Both the position numbers and the translations under genes were made by a program. Shown here in pieces: positions 14,231-24,792 of a stretch of 36,289 nt of DNA. A model generated the notes under the pieces. That model saw only the letters and a list, made by a program, of their open reading frames with translations. It ran no database searches and was not told the origin of the DNA. Within the stretch, counting starts at the first letter, position 1. The number at the start of each line of letters is the position of its first letter. This stretch comes from CAZNNH01 sp964574335. GTDB lineage: Bacteria; Acidobacteriota; Vicinamibacteria; Fen-336. The stretch is taken from the NCBI GenBank assembly GCA_964574335.1, contig CAZNNH010000049.1:1-36289 (forward strand), written 5' to 3'.

Positions 14231-15946
14231 CTACACCATCTTCTCCCGGCTGCGCTCCAGGGTACGCCGCAGGGCGGCGACCACCCTGTCCTGCTGGCGC
14301 TCGGAGAGCGCCAGGATCTCGGTGAGCGCGATCCCGATGTGGGGGATGAAAAGGTCGATGTGGGACTTCTTCTTGGCCTCGGCGTCGGCCCGCCGACGCC
14401 GGCGGATGTGGGTGCCCAGCCGCCGCCCCACCTCCATCAGCCCCAGGCGCAGCTCCTTGATGATCTCGGGGTAGTGGGCGATCGCCTCCTTCGACTCCGA
14501 GGTGAACGGCACCCAGACCGAGGCGATGTGCACCATCAGCACCACCGGGCCGGTGGGCAGCGCCCCCTTCGACATCGACAGGCCGTAGGTCTTCCAGTCG
14601 ACGCGCAGCACCGCTCGGGTGATGGCACAGGCCGAGGCCTGGTACTGCAGCGGCACCCGGTTCGCGGTCCGGAGAAGCTCCACCAGATCGTCGGCGGGCA
14701 GGCCTCCGCCGTAGGCGAGGCCCACCTCCACCTGGAAGGGGTTGCCCCGGTACACCGCCGGCGGACGGGTGACCGCGTCGTAGTAGTCGGCCTGGATCTG
14801 CTTGCGCAGCCCGGCCTTGATCGCCTCCTCGCCGATCGGCGAGAGACAGGCGGTGGGCGGCGCCATGAGCTTGACGGCCTGCAGGGCCTTGTGCAGGCGC
14901 TCGGCGTCCGAGGCGGAGATCCGCTTGGGGCGGATGTCCATGGAGATCCCGCTCTGGGCCCCCACCTCCCTTACCACCTTGTCGGTGACCCGGGAGAAGT
15001 CGCTCTTGAGAGCGGCCGCCAGGGTGCGGGCAGGCGTGTCCTGGAGCATCCGCAGCAGCATCCCGAGCTCGACGCCATACGGGTGCGGCTTGATCTCCCG
15101 GGGCTCCTCGGGAAGAAGACCCACCGCCCGGGCGAAGTGGACCGGCTCCTGTCCGGGCGGGCCATAGTGGATCTCGGCATGGGGGTTGGCCAGCGCGGTC
15201 TGCTCCACGTACTCGTCGACCGAGCGGCGTCCCTTCTGATAGACCGCCTGCAGCTCGATCTCCACCTGGGTGCCGTGCTTGACGTCCCAGTCGACCTTCT
15301 GGTCCTTGAGCACCAGCGGCTCGTTCTTCTTGGTGTCGACGGTCACCTCGAAGTGGTGGGCGGCGGCGTGGGGGTTGGTGCGACTCCTGATCGTCACCGG
15401 GCGGCCGGTGGTGAGCTGCCCGTACATGCCGGCAGCGCTGACCCCGATCCCCTGCTGCCCGCGCTGCTGCTTCAGGGTGTGGAACTTGCTGCCGTAGAGG
15501 AGCTTGCCGAAGATGCGCGGGATCTGGTTGCGGACGATCCCGGGGCCGTTGTCTTCGACCGAGATGCGGAAGCGGTCCTCGGCGAGCTGAGCGATGTCGA
15601 TGCGGAGCGTGGGCAGGATGCCGGCCTCGGAGCAGGCGTCGAGGGAGTTGTCGACACACTCACGCACCGCAGTCAAGAGCGCCTTTCTGGGATTGTCGAA
15701 GCCGAGCAGGTGGCGGTTCTTGACGAAGAACTCGGAGACCGAGATGTCACGCTGGCGCGAGGCCATGACCTCGGCGGTGACGCCGCGCGGCGGTGGCGAG
15801 CCCTGGCGACGCCGGGCCTTGGGTCGCCCGCCCGGTGGCGGGGGCGTCTCCGCCTTCTCCTCGAACAGGTTCATCTGCGGCCGTCCGGTCTTGTGCCCCT
15901 TGCGGGGCCGTGCGGCCCGGGTGGCTTTCGCGCTTGCCTTCGCCAA
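14231..15946 (-). CDS. top6B: DNA topoisomerase VI subunit B (GHKL ATPase)
   Basis: A 571-residue ATPase subunit of topoisomerase VI; ATP-driven dimerisation passes one duplex through another. Counting from TTG 15946: GHKL motifs are the N box VRECVDNSLDACSEAG (E96, N100), the G1 box DNGPGI (from 133) and the G2 box GQQGIGVSAAGMYG (163 onward). The helix-two-turn-helix and transducer regions follow, with RANRVPLQY-like TANRVPLQYQASACAITRAV and a basic C-terminus (RRRRRADAEAKKK). I chose TTG because GGAGGGGG lies 4 bp upstream; an internal ATG at 15874 gives a protein 24 residues shorter but has no ribosome-binding site. The first 25 residues are Lys/Arg/Ala-rich. It heads the minus-strand gene series. 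Confidence 0.94.
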   Translation of the reverse strand: MAKASAKATRAARPRKGHKTGRPQMNLFEEKAETPPPPGGRPKARRRQGSPPPRGVTAEVMASRQRDISVSEFFVKNRHLLGFDNPRKALLTAVRECVDNSLDACSEAGILPTLRIDIAQLAEDRFRISVEDNGPGIVRNQIPRIFGKLLYGSKFHTLKQQRGQQGIGVSAAGMYGQLTTGRPVTIRSRTNPHAAAHHFEVTVDTKKNEPLVLKDQKVDWDVKHGTQVEIELQAVYQKGRRSVDEYVEQTALANPHAEIHYGPPGQEPVHFARAVGLLPEEPREIKPHPYGVELGMLLRMLQDTPARTLAAALKSDFSRVTDKVVREVGAQSGISMDIRPKRISASDAERLHKALQAVKLMAPPTACLSPIGEEAIKAGLRKQIQADYYDAVTRPPAVYRGNPFQVEVGLAYGGGLPADDLVELLRTANRVPLQYQASACAITRAVLRVDWKTYGLSMSKGALPTGPVVLMVHIASVWVPFTSESKEAIAHYPEIIKELRLGLMEVGRRLGTHIRRRRRADAEAKKKSHIDLFIPHIGIALTEILALSERQQDRVVAALRRTLERSREKMV

Positions 15947-16102
15947 GGAACCCCCTCCGCTCGGGCCGAGGCACCGGGCAACCGGCCCCTCGCACCCGAC
16001 CCACACAGTAACCCACTCCGGCGTCGGGCGGGGTCCGCGGTGCAGATCCTGCCGGATCTCCCACGCCATCCTCGGCTTCGCGGCTTCGCGGCTCGGGCCA
16101 GC

Positions 16103-16130
16103 TTGACACCCTTGGAGCGGTCGATAGAAT
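16103..16130 (+). promoter_or_regulatory. Sigma-70 promoter for the TonB receptor operon
   Basis: TTGACA (16103-16108), a 16-bp spacer and TAGAAT (16125-16130) form a near-consensus promoter. Transcription should begin near 16137, more than 200 nt before the receptor start. The ATG within TAGAATGG at 16129 opens the same frame as the receptor but overlaps the -10, so it is not the start. Confidence 0.7.
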
Positions 16131-16136
16131 GGCCGA

Positions 16137-16359
16137 CAAGGCTGCCCGTGAAGGTGGCAAGCTTCGGCCGCTGATCGGCCCGGGCGCTGCCATCACGTCC
16201 AGGCCGACTCCCTCCGAACGAGCGGGTATGGACTCTTCCGGGTTCCTCGATCTCTGGTCCCCGACGCCACGGTGCACGCCGAGGAGGGCTGGGGGTGGGT
16301 GCGCAGCGTTCCCCGCCCCAAGCCGCGCGGCTTCGGCACCTGGGTCTCCGGTGAGAGCA
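16137..16359 (+). other. Long 5' leader of the TonB receptor operon
   Basis: About 220 nt of predicted untranslated RNA. It holds the hairpin GGCCG-ctgat-CGGCC (16166-16180), the perfect palindrome AAGCCGCGCGGCTT (16320-16333), and CACC (16337-16340) able to pair with GGTG (16350-16353) at the receptor's ribosome-binding site. That last pair could gate translation. I looked for cobalamin and cyclic di-GMP (GEMM) riboswitch core motifs and could not find them. The rest of the 413 bp between top6B and the receptor shows nothing further. Confidence 0.4.
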
Positions 16360-18513
16360 ATGGTGAAGACGACCCGGACCGCGAGGTGGACCCTGGTCGT
16401 GGCCGCGCTGGTCGCCGGCTCCCTGGGCGGGCGGCCCGCCCGGGCGGACCAGCCCAAGCAGGTCTCGGCCGCCGAGCTGGCGCGACTGGGGTTTTTCCAG
16501 GATTTCGACGAGCTCAACCTCGAGGAGCTCCTGGAGGTCGAGGCGCCCACTGTCTCGGTGGCCTCGGGGAGAGAGCTGTCGCTCGATCAGGCTCCGGGCT
16601 CGGTGAGCGTGATCGACGAGGGGCGGATCCAGCGCCTCGGCGCCCGGACCCTGCGTGAGCTTCTGGAGATGCTGCCGGGGTTCGACGTGGTGACCGACAA
16701 CCTGGGCCGCGAGAAGATCGTAGCCCGTGGGGTGGAGAGCGCCGTCGGCGCCTCCGAGGCCGTCCTGGTGCTGATCAACGGCCAGCGTCTCAACGACGAG
16801 CTGACCGGCGGGGTGACCTTGCTGCACCGCCGCCTGGCCGTCGCCGAGATCAAGCAGCTGGAGGTGCTGCGCGGGCCCGGCTCGGCCCTGTACGGCGGGG
16901 GCGCGCTGGCGGCGGTGATCAACATCGTGACCCACCGGCCCGGCGAGCTCTCCGGGATCGAGGTCGTGCCCGCCGTAGGCAGCTTCGGCACCAAGGAGGT
17001 CAGCCTGCGGGTGGGCGGACCGATAGGCAGCGTGGACCTGGCCGGCTTCGTCCGGTTCGAGGACGACAACGGGGCGCGGCTTGCCGTCCCCGCGGACGCC
17101 CAGACGGCGATCGACCAGACAAACCCGGCGCGGGAGCCTCTCTCCCTGGCGCCCGGACGCACCACCGACGACGAGCGCATCCTGGAGGGGCTCTACCGGA
17201 TCGCGTACAAGGACCTCACCGTCGACTGGCTGCTCAAGAACGAGCGCTCCGGGGGCCTCATCGGCGTCAGCGACTCGCTGAGCAGCCAGACCGAGCTGAC
17301 CAACCGGCAGATGCTCCTGAGCGCGAGCTATCGTCGCGCCCTGGGCGAGGACGGCTCGGTGTCGGGCCGCCTGGGCTGGGAGAGGGGTGAGCTGCGGGAG
17401 CTGGTCGAGACCTACCCCCCCGGGTTCACCGTCGGCGAGGGGATGGACCAGGCCACGCTCCCCTCGGGTGGCCTGCTGCAGAGCTCCCTCAAGTCGCAGC
17501 GCCTTTCCCTGGACGGCCAGCTCGAACGACGCCTCGGCTCTCACCATCTCCTTGCCGGCGTGAGCCTCGCGCGCGAGGCCACCCGTAATCTGTCGGCCGA
17601 CGCCAACCTCGACTACCGCGACCTCACCATCGTCAGCGAAGGCGAGCTCGTCCCCCTGATCGGTGCGGTGCAGGACGCGAGCCGAACCATCGTGGCGGCG
17701 TTCGCGCAGGACACCTGGCAACTGGCCCGGCCCAGCTTGTCGCTGACCGGCGGCCTGCGTGTCGATCGCTACGACGACGTGGGAACCCTGGCCAGCCCCC
17801 GCCTGGCGGCGGTCTTCTCGCTCCCGCGCAGCCTGACCCTCAAGGCCATGTACGGGCGCTCCTTCCGCGCCCCGTCGTTCCGGGAGCTGTACTTCGACCT
17901 GCCACGGCTGGTGGGAAACCCGGATCTCGATCCGGTGACGTCCGACACCCTCGAGCTGGGGCTCGGCCGCGCCGGGCGCCGAGTCGAGGTGCGGGGAACG
18001 GGCTTCCTGAGCTTCGTCCACTCGCCCATCCTCACCGACGGACCGGCGTCGGTGCCGGAGCCGAAGCTGCTGATCAACGGACCCCGGCGTGACGTCATGG
18101 GGCTCGAGATCGAGGCCCAGGCGCAGCTCGGACGTCACCTGGGAACGGCCAGCGTGACCTTCCTGCGGGCTCGGGTGGCCGAGACCGGCCAGCCGGTGGC
18201 TGACGTCCCCGGTGTGGTGGCCTCGTTCGGGGCCACTCTGGCGTTCGGCGAGCGGTACACGGTGACACCTCGGCTGAGGATCCGAACCGGCAGCCCCCGT
18301 GTGGAAGGAGACCCCCGGCCCGACCTCGGCAGCCGGGCTCTCCTCGACGTCTGCTTCCGAGGCGAGAACGTCATCCGCAACCTCGACCTGCGGGCCACGT
18401 TGCGGAACCTCTTCGACGCCGAGTACTTCGATCCCTCCCCCTGGAACGGTGTCCCGGGTGACTACCCTCGACCTGGAGTGAGCGTCATCTTCGATGCCGC
18501 CTACCGCTTCTGA
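16360..18513 (+). CDS. TonB-dependent outer-membrane receptor
   Basis: A 717-residue outer-membrane importer or ligand sensor. The ATG at 16360 gives a classic signal peptide (KTTRTARWTLVVAALVAG, with ARADQ at the cleavage region). The plug domain covers about 55-190: SLDQAPGSVSVIDEGRIQRL, LLEMLPGFDVV, LVLINGQRLND and LEVLRGPGSALYGGGALAAV. The beta-barrel follows and ends in an aromatic residue (AYRF), as outer-membrane proteins do. The ligand cannot be deduced; the plug resembles those of vitamin and siderophore receptors. Its last 20 bp overlap the next gene. No TonB-ExbB-ExbD genes are in the window. Genes of this kind next to YfiR and a sensor kinase probably form a signalling unit. Confidence 0.92.
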   Translation: MVKTTRTARWTLVVAALVAGSLGGRPARADQPKQVSAAELARLGFFQDFDELNLEELLEVEAPTVSVASGRELSLDQAPGSVSVIDEGRIQRLGARTLRELLEMLPGFDVVTDNLGREKIVARGVESAVGASEAVLVLINGQRLNDELTGGVTLLHRRLAVAEIKQLEVLRGPGSALYGGGALAAVINIVTHRPGELSGIEVVPAVGSFGTKEVSLRVGGPIGSVDLAGFVRFEDDNGARLAVPADAQTAIDQTNPAREPLSLAPGRTTDDERILEGLYRIAYKDLTVDWLLKNERSGGLIGVSDSLSSQTELTNRQMLLSASYRRALGEDGSVSGRLGWERGELRELVETYPPGFTVGEGMDQATLPSGGLLQSSLKSQRLSLDGQLERRLGSHHLLAGVSLAREATRNLSADANLDYRDLTIVSEGELVPLIGAVQDASRTIVAAFAQDTWQLARPSLSLTGGLRVDRYDDVGTLASPRLAAVFSLPRSLTLKAMYGRSFRAPSFRELYFDLPRLVGNPDLDPVTSDTLELGLGRAGRRVEVRGTGFLSFVHSPILTDGPASVPEPKLLINGPRRDVMGLEIEAQAQLGRHLGTASVTFLRARVAETGQPVADVPGVVASFGATLAFGERYTVTPRLRIRTGSPRVEGDPRPDLGSRALLDVCFRGENVIRNLDLRATLRNLFDAEYFDPSPWNGVPGDYPRPGVSVIFDAAYRF

Positions 18514-19141
18514 CGCCGGGTCGCTCCGGCGCTGCGGCGCTTCGAACCGGCCCCGTCGGGGCGGGGGCAGGGGGTGGCGCGCCCTCCCCCTGGCGCTGCT
18601 CCTGCTCGCACTGTGGCCCCCTCCACTGATGGCCCAGGCCTCGATGCCCGTCAGCCAGCAGCTCCCCTTGCTGCTCAAGGTGCTGACCTACGATCGCCAG
18701 TTCGAGGCCCGGGTGAGCCCCAAGCTGGTGGTCGGGATCCTCTTCGTCCCCACCAACTCCGAGTCCCTGAGCGTGACCAACGAGATGATCCGGAGTCTGC
18801 GCCGGGCCCGGGGAAAGACCGTGAAGGGCCTCCCCATCGACTTCGTCAACGTCCCCTTCGACACCGAGCAAAAGCTCACTGAGACCGTCGAGCAGGAAGG
18901 GATCAACGTGTTCTACGTCGCGCCGGGGACGGACGCCCACCTGGACGCGATCCTGCGGGTGGCCCGGGAGAAGCGCATCACCACCACCACCGGGGTCACC
19001 GGCTACGTCAACCAGGGCGTCGCGGTCGGGATCGGCCTGCATCTCGGCAAGCCCCAGATCTCCATCAACCTGGAGACCTCGAAGTCGGAGGGTAGCGAGT
19101 TCGAGGCCACCCTGCTCCGCATCGCGACCGTAGTGCAATAG
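18494..19141 (+). CDS. YfiR-like (DUF4154) periplasmic protein
   Basis: A 215-residue exported protein. After an Arg-rich n-region of about 30 residues comes a strong hydrophobic core (ALPLALLLLALWPPPL) and a cleavage site near MAQA. The mature part shows the DUF4154 pattern: LLKVLTYDRQF at the start, VVGILFVPTN, VFYVAPGTDAH and the conserved end ISINLETSKSEGSEFEATLL. In Pseudomonas, YfiR is a periplasmic repressor of the CHASE8-containing cyclase YfiN. Unlike that protein, this one has no Cys in the mature chain. No other start codon keeps the signal peptide, so the ATG overlapping the receptor gene by 20 bp is used. The kinase downstream is its likely partner. Confidence 0.83.
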   Translation: MPPTASDAGSLRRCGASNRPRRGGGRGWRALPLALLLLALWPPPLMAQASMPVSQQLPLLLKVLTYDRQFEARVSPKLVVGILFVPTNSESLSVTNEMIRSLRRARGKTVKGLPIDFVNVPFDTEQKLTETVEQEGINVFYVAPGTDAHLDAILRVAREKRITTTTGVTGYVNQGVAVGIGLHLGKPQISINLETSKSEGSEFEATLLRIATVVQ

Positions 19142-19167
19142 GATAGAGGCCGGAGAGGGAACCAGCC

Positions 19168-21603
19168 GTGGGTCTGTGGCACGCCTTCAAGAACTCGTCG
19201 ATCAGCAAGAAGCTCACCGTGATCGTGATGATCGCGAGCACGACGGCGCTGCTGGTGGCCTGCGCGGTGCTGCTGCTCTACGACGTCCTCAGCTTCCGGG
19301 TCAGCATGCGGGAGGACCTCCAAGCGGTGGCGGAGGGGATTAGCATCAACATCCGGGCGGCGGTGGACTTCGGGGACCGCCAGTTGGCCCAGGACATCCT
19401 GGCCGGCCTGGTGGCGCGGCCGAACGTGGTGGCAGCCCTGGTGCTGACTCCCAAGTCGGCTGCCGGAGACGACATCCTGGGCGGGTCGCTCGGGGAGCTG
19501 CTCGACGCGCCGACCTCGGAGGATGCCGAGACCGAGCCCTCTCCACCGGAGGGAGCTGCGACCGGTGAGGCGCCTGCGTCAGACGAGGTCTTCGCCCAGT
19601 ACGTGAGGGCGGGAGCCGGAGCCGTCCAGCCGCCCCCGCCTCCGCATTCCACCCGGTTCACCGACGACGCCCTGTACGTGTTCCACCCGGTCGTCAACAG
19701 CGAGGGCCAGCCCATCGGGATGGTGTTCATCGAGTCGGATATGGGCCAGCTCTACGACCGGCTGCGCGGCTTCGCGGGAATCGTGCTCGGTGTCCTGGCC
19801 ATGGCCTCGCTGATCACGCTTCTGCTCTCGCGACGGCTGCAGACCCTGGTCTCGGGCCCGATCCTGCATCTGGTCGAGGTGGAGACCAGGGTCTCGCGCG
19901 AGGGCGACTTCGCGCTGCGGGCCACCAAGGAGGCCGACGACGAGCTGGGCCTCCTGATCGACAACTTCAACGAGATGCTGGGCCAGATCCAGCAGCGCGA
20001 CGAGCAGCTCACCGTGGCCAAGGAAGCCGCCGAGCAGGCCAACCGCACCAAGAGCGCCTTCCTGGCCAACATGAGCCACGAGCTGCGCACCCCCCTGAAC
20101 GCCATCATCGGCTACAGCGAGATGCTGCAGGAAGAGGCCGAGGACCTGGGACAGGAGGATCTGGTCCCCGACCTGAAGAAGATCCACGGGGCCGGAAAGC
20201 ACCTGCTGGCGCTGATCAACGACATCCTCGATCTGTCCAAGATCGAGTCCGGCAAGATGGAGCTCTACCTCGAGGACTTCGACCTGGTGGCCCTGATCAA
20301 GGACGTGAAGGCCACCATCATGCCGCTGGTGGAGAAGAACGGCAACGTCCTCGATGTCCGCTACACCGAGGATCTCGGCGAGATGCACGCCGACGTGACC
20401 CGGGTGCGCCAGGTCCTGTTCAACCTGCTGAGCAACGCCAGCAAGTTCACCGAGCGCGGGACCGTCAGCCTGGACGCCCGGAGCGAGCTCGTCGGCAGCG
20501 TCGACTGGATGATCTTCGACGTCAGGGACACCGGTGTCGGCCTGACCGAAGAGCAGCTCGGGCGGCTGTTCCAGGCCTTCACCCAGGCCGATGCCTCGAC
20601 CTCGCGGAAGTACGGGGGAACCGGGCTGGGCCTGGTGATCAGCCGACGCTTCTGCCAGATGATGGGGGGCGACATCACCGTCAGGAGCGAGTACGGGAAG
20701 GGCTCGGTCTTCACCGTCCGGGTGCCGCGGAAGGTGGAGAAGGACCAGCCTCCGCCCTCGTCGCCTCCGCCGCCCGCAGCCGAGGAGGCAAGAGCCGCCG
20801 GGCCCGCCGCCCCGCCTCCGGCCTCTCTCCCGCAGGCCACCGTGCTGGTGATCGACGACGACCAGAACGCCTGCGACCTGATGGCGCGTGGCCTGGCCCG
20901 GGAAGGTTTCCTGGTCCACACCGCCACCAACGGCGAGGCCGGCCTCCGGCTGGCCCGCGAGCTCCGTCCCGACGTGATCACGCTCGACGTGCTGATGCCC
21001 GGCATGGACGGTTGGGCGGTGCTCAAGAAGCTCAAGAGCGACCCTGAGGTCTCGGGCATCCCGGTGGTCATGATCACGATGGTCGACGACAAGGAGATGG
21101 GCCACGCGCTGGGAGCCGCCGACTTCCTCCCCAAGCCGATCGACCGCGAGCGGCTGGTGGCGACGCTCCGGCGGTACCGGTGCCGGCACCCCCCCTGCAG
21201 CCTGCTGGTGATCGAGGACGACGCGGTGACCCGGGAGCTGATGCGACGGACCCTCGAGGGAGACGGCTGGACCGTGGCCGAGGCCGAGAACGGCCGCATC
21301 GGTCTGGAGGCCGTGGCCCGGGCGCTGCCGGAGCTGATCCTGCTCGACCTGATGATGCCGGAGATGGACGGCTTCGAGTTCATCGCCGAGCTGCGCAAGA
21401 ACGAGGCGTGGAGGCGCATCCCGGTGATCGTGGTGACGGCCAAGGACATCACCCCGGAAGAGGTGCTGCGCCTGAATGGCCACGTCAAGAAGATCGTCCA
21501 GAAGGGTGGGCTGAGCCGCGAGGAGCTGGCTCGCGAGATCCGCAACCTGGCCCGGATCAGCCAGCTCGCCGCGGACTCTCCGGAGGCCCCTCGGACCTCC
21601 TGA
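19168..21603 (+). CDS. CHASE8-like hybrid histidine kinase with two receiver domains
   Basis: An 811-residue membrane sensor kinase. TM1 is at about 17-39. The periplasmic CHASE8-like domain (ISINIRAAVDFGDRQLAQDI, later YVFHPVVNSEGQPIGMVF) is interrupted by an acidic Pro-rich insert of about 55 residues. TM2 is at about 202-222 and HAMP at about 223-280. HisKA has H304 in NMSHELRTPLNAII, and the ATPase domain has NLLSNASKF, DTGVGL and YGGTGLGL. Receiver 1 has D607 (TLDVLMPGMDG) and receiver 2 D727 (LLDLMMPEMDG). GTG 19168 has GGAGAGGGA 7 bp upstream. With no output domain or separate regulator nearby, phosphate probably goes to an unlinked protein. The YfiR-like neighbour is the likely periplasmic controller. 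Confidence 0.92.
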   Translation: MGLWHAFKNSSISKKLTVIVMIASTTALLVACAVLLLYDVLSFRVSMREDLQAVAEGISINIRAAVDFGDRQLAQDILAGLVARPNVVAALVLTPKSAAGDDILGGSLGELLDAPTSEDAETEPSPPEGAATGEAPASDEVFAQYVRAGAGAVQPPPPPHSTRFTDDALYVFHPVVNSEGQPIGMVFIESDMGQLYDRLRGFAGIVLGVLAMASLITLLLSRRLQTLVSGPILHLVEVETRVSREGDFALRATKEADDELGLLIDNFNEMLGQIQQRDEQLTVAKEAAEQANRTKSAFLANMSHELRTPLNAIIGYSEMLQEEAEDLGQEDLVPDLKKIHGAGKHLLALINDILDLSKIESGKMELYLEDFDLVALIKDVKATIMPLVEKNGNVLDVRYTEDLGEMHADVTRVRQVLFNLLSNASKFTERGTVSLDARSELVGSVDWMIFDVRDTGVGLTEEQLGRLFQAFTQADASTSRKYGGTGLGLVISRRFCQMMGGDITVRSEYGKGSVFTVRVPRKVEKDQPPPSSPPPPAAEEARAAGPAAPPPASLPQATVLVIDDDQNACDLMARGLAREGFLVHTATNGEAGLRLARELRPDVITLDVLMPGMDGWAVLKKLKSDPEVSGIPVVMITMVDDKEMGHALGAADFLPKPIDRERLVATLRRYRCRHPPCSLLVIEDDAVTRELMRRTLEGDGWTVAEAENGRIGLEAVARALPELILLDLMMPEMDGFEFIAELRKNEAWRRIPVIVVTAKDITPEEVLRLNGHVKKIVQKGGLSREELAREIRNLARISQLAADSPEAPRTS

Positions 21604-21868
21604 GATGGCATGACTTTCCCGCGTCGGACGCCCGACGAGGGGCTGACACGAGGGCCTCGGCGGACCCCACACGTAGACCGAAAAATCCTTTACTAAACAG
21701 CACTTGCGCGCGAGAGGCTGAAGGCCCCTCTCGTAAATCGTGCGCAACGCCCTCTGAAACAATAGGAAGCCGCGACGACGCCGACACGGTGGCGTGTCCC
21801 TCAACAGCCTCCCGAGGCCCCGGAGAGTCCCCTGTGGGGGCCGGAACCGGCGACCGTAAGTCTATGAT
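21604..21868. other. Hairpin-rich spacer upstream of nrdJ
   Basis: No gene is visible. Inverted repeats: CGTCGG/CCGACG (21622-21637, 4-nt loop, just after the kinase stop, no T tract), CGAGAGG/CCTCTCG (21711-21733) nested inside GCAC/GTGC (21700-21743), GACACG/CGTGTC (21783-21798), GGCCCC/GGGGCC (21816-21842) and GTCTA/TAGAC (21860-21872). The stretch 21681-21700 is AT-rich against the window. It could encode a small RNA or serve as a regulator landing area; neither is proven. Confidence 0.4.
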
Positions 21869-21884
21869 AGACAACATATTGTTG
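21869..21884 (+). promoter_or_regulatory. NrdR box 2 (distal)
   Basis: Matches the NrdR consensus acaCwAtATaTwGtgt at 12 of 16 positions (AGACAACATATTGTTG), with all but one of the central conserved bases. It starts exactly 31 bp before the proximal box, the standard helical spacing of paired NrdR sites. Confidence 0.72.
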
Positions 21885-21899
21885 GCTTTGTGAGCCAGC

Positions 21900-21915
21900 A
21901 CACAAGATATAGCGG
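21900..21915 (+). promoter_or_regulatory. NrdR box 1 (proximal)
   Basis: ACACAAGATATAGCGG matches 13 of 16 NrdR consensus positions. It ends 7 bp before the -35 of the nrdJ promoter. NrdR with bound ATP/dATP represses ribonucleotide reductase genes through paired boxes; its gene is not in this window. Confidence 0.75.
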
Positions 21916-21922
21916 TTTGTGC

Positions 21923-21952
21923 TTGACAGGGCCGGGAAGGCTGGCCGATAAT
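21923..21952 (+). promoter_or_regulatory. nrdJ promoter
   Basis: TTGACA (21923-21928), 18-bp spacer, GATAAT (21947-21952). The start point near 21959 gives a leader of about 85 nt, which is too short for a full cobalamin riboswitch. The leader contains the perfect palindrome TGTCATGACA (22008-22017) and the ribosome-binding site GGAGG, 7 bp before the ATG. Confidence 0.75.
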
Positions 21953-22043
21953 CCCCGAGCCAAAACCACCCAAGCCCGTGAATCCGCGAAGGAGCGCGAG
22001 GCGGTCGTGTCATGACAATTCTCAGCTCATTGGAGGCGCGTGA

Positions 22044-24770
<2,727 letters not shown>

Positions 24771-24792
24771 GCGCTGCGCCGCTGGTGACGGC

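Noticed and set aside
12575..16174. 1199-codon open frame on the plus strand
   Set aside because: It runs antisense across top6A, the CNB gene and top6B, has no recognisable domain, and arises because GC-rich codons rarely give stops on the opposite strand.
16137..16359. Cobalamin or cyclic di-GMP riboswitch in the TonB receptor leader
   Set aside because: I could not find the conserved core motifs of either class; only generic stems are present.
21622..21637. Rho-independent terminator after the hybrid kinase
   Set aside because: The hairpin CGTCGG/CCGACG is good, but no T tract follows on the plus strand.
19579..21804. 741-codon open frame on the minus strand
   Set aside because: Antisense to the hybrid kinase with no motif; a shadow.
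21959..22043. Cobalamin riboswitch in the nrdJ leader
   Set aside because: The leader is about 85 nt, too short, and no B12 box is seen.
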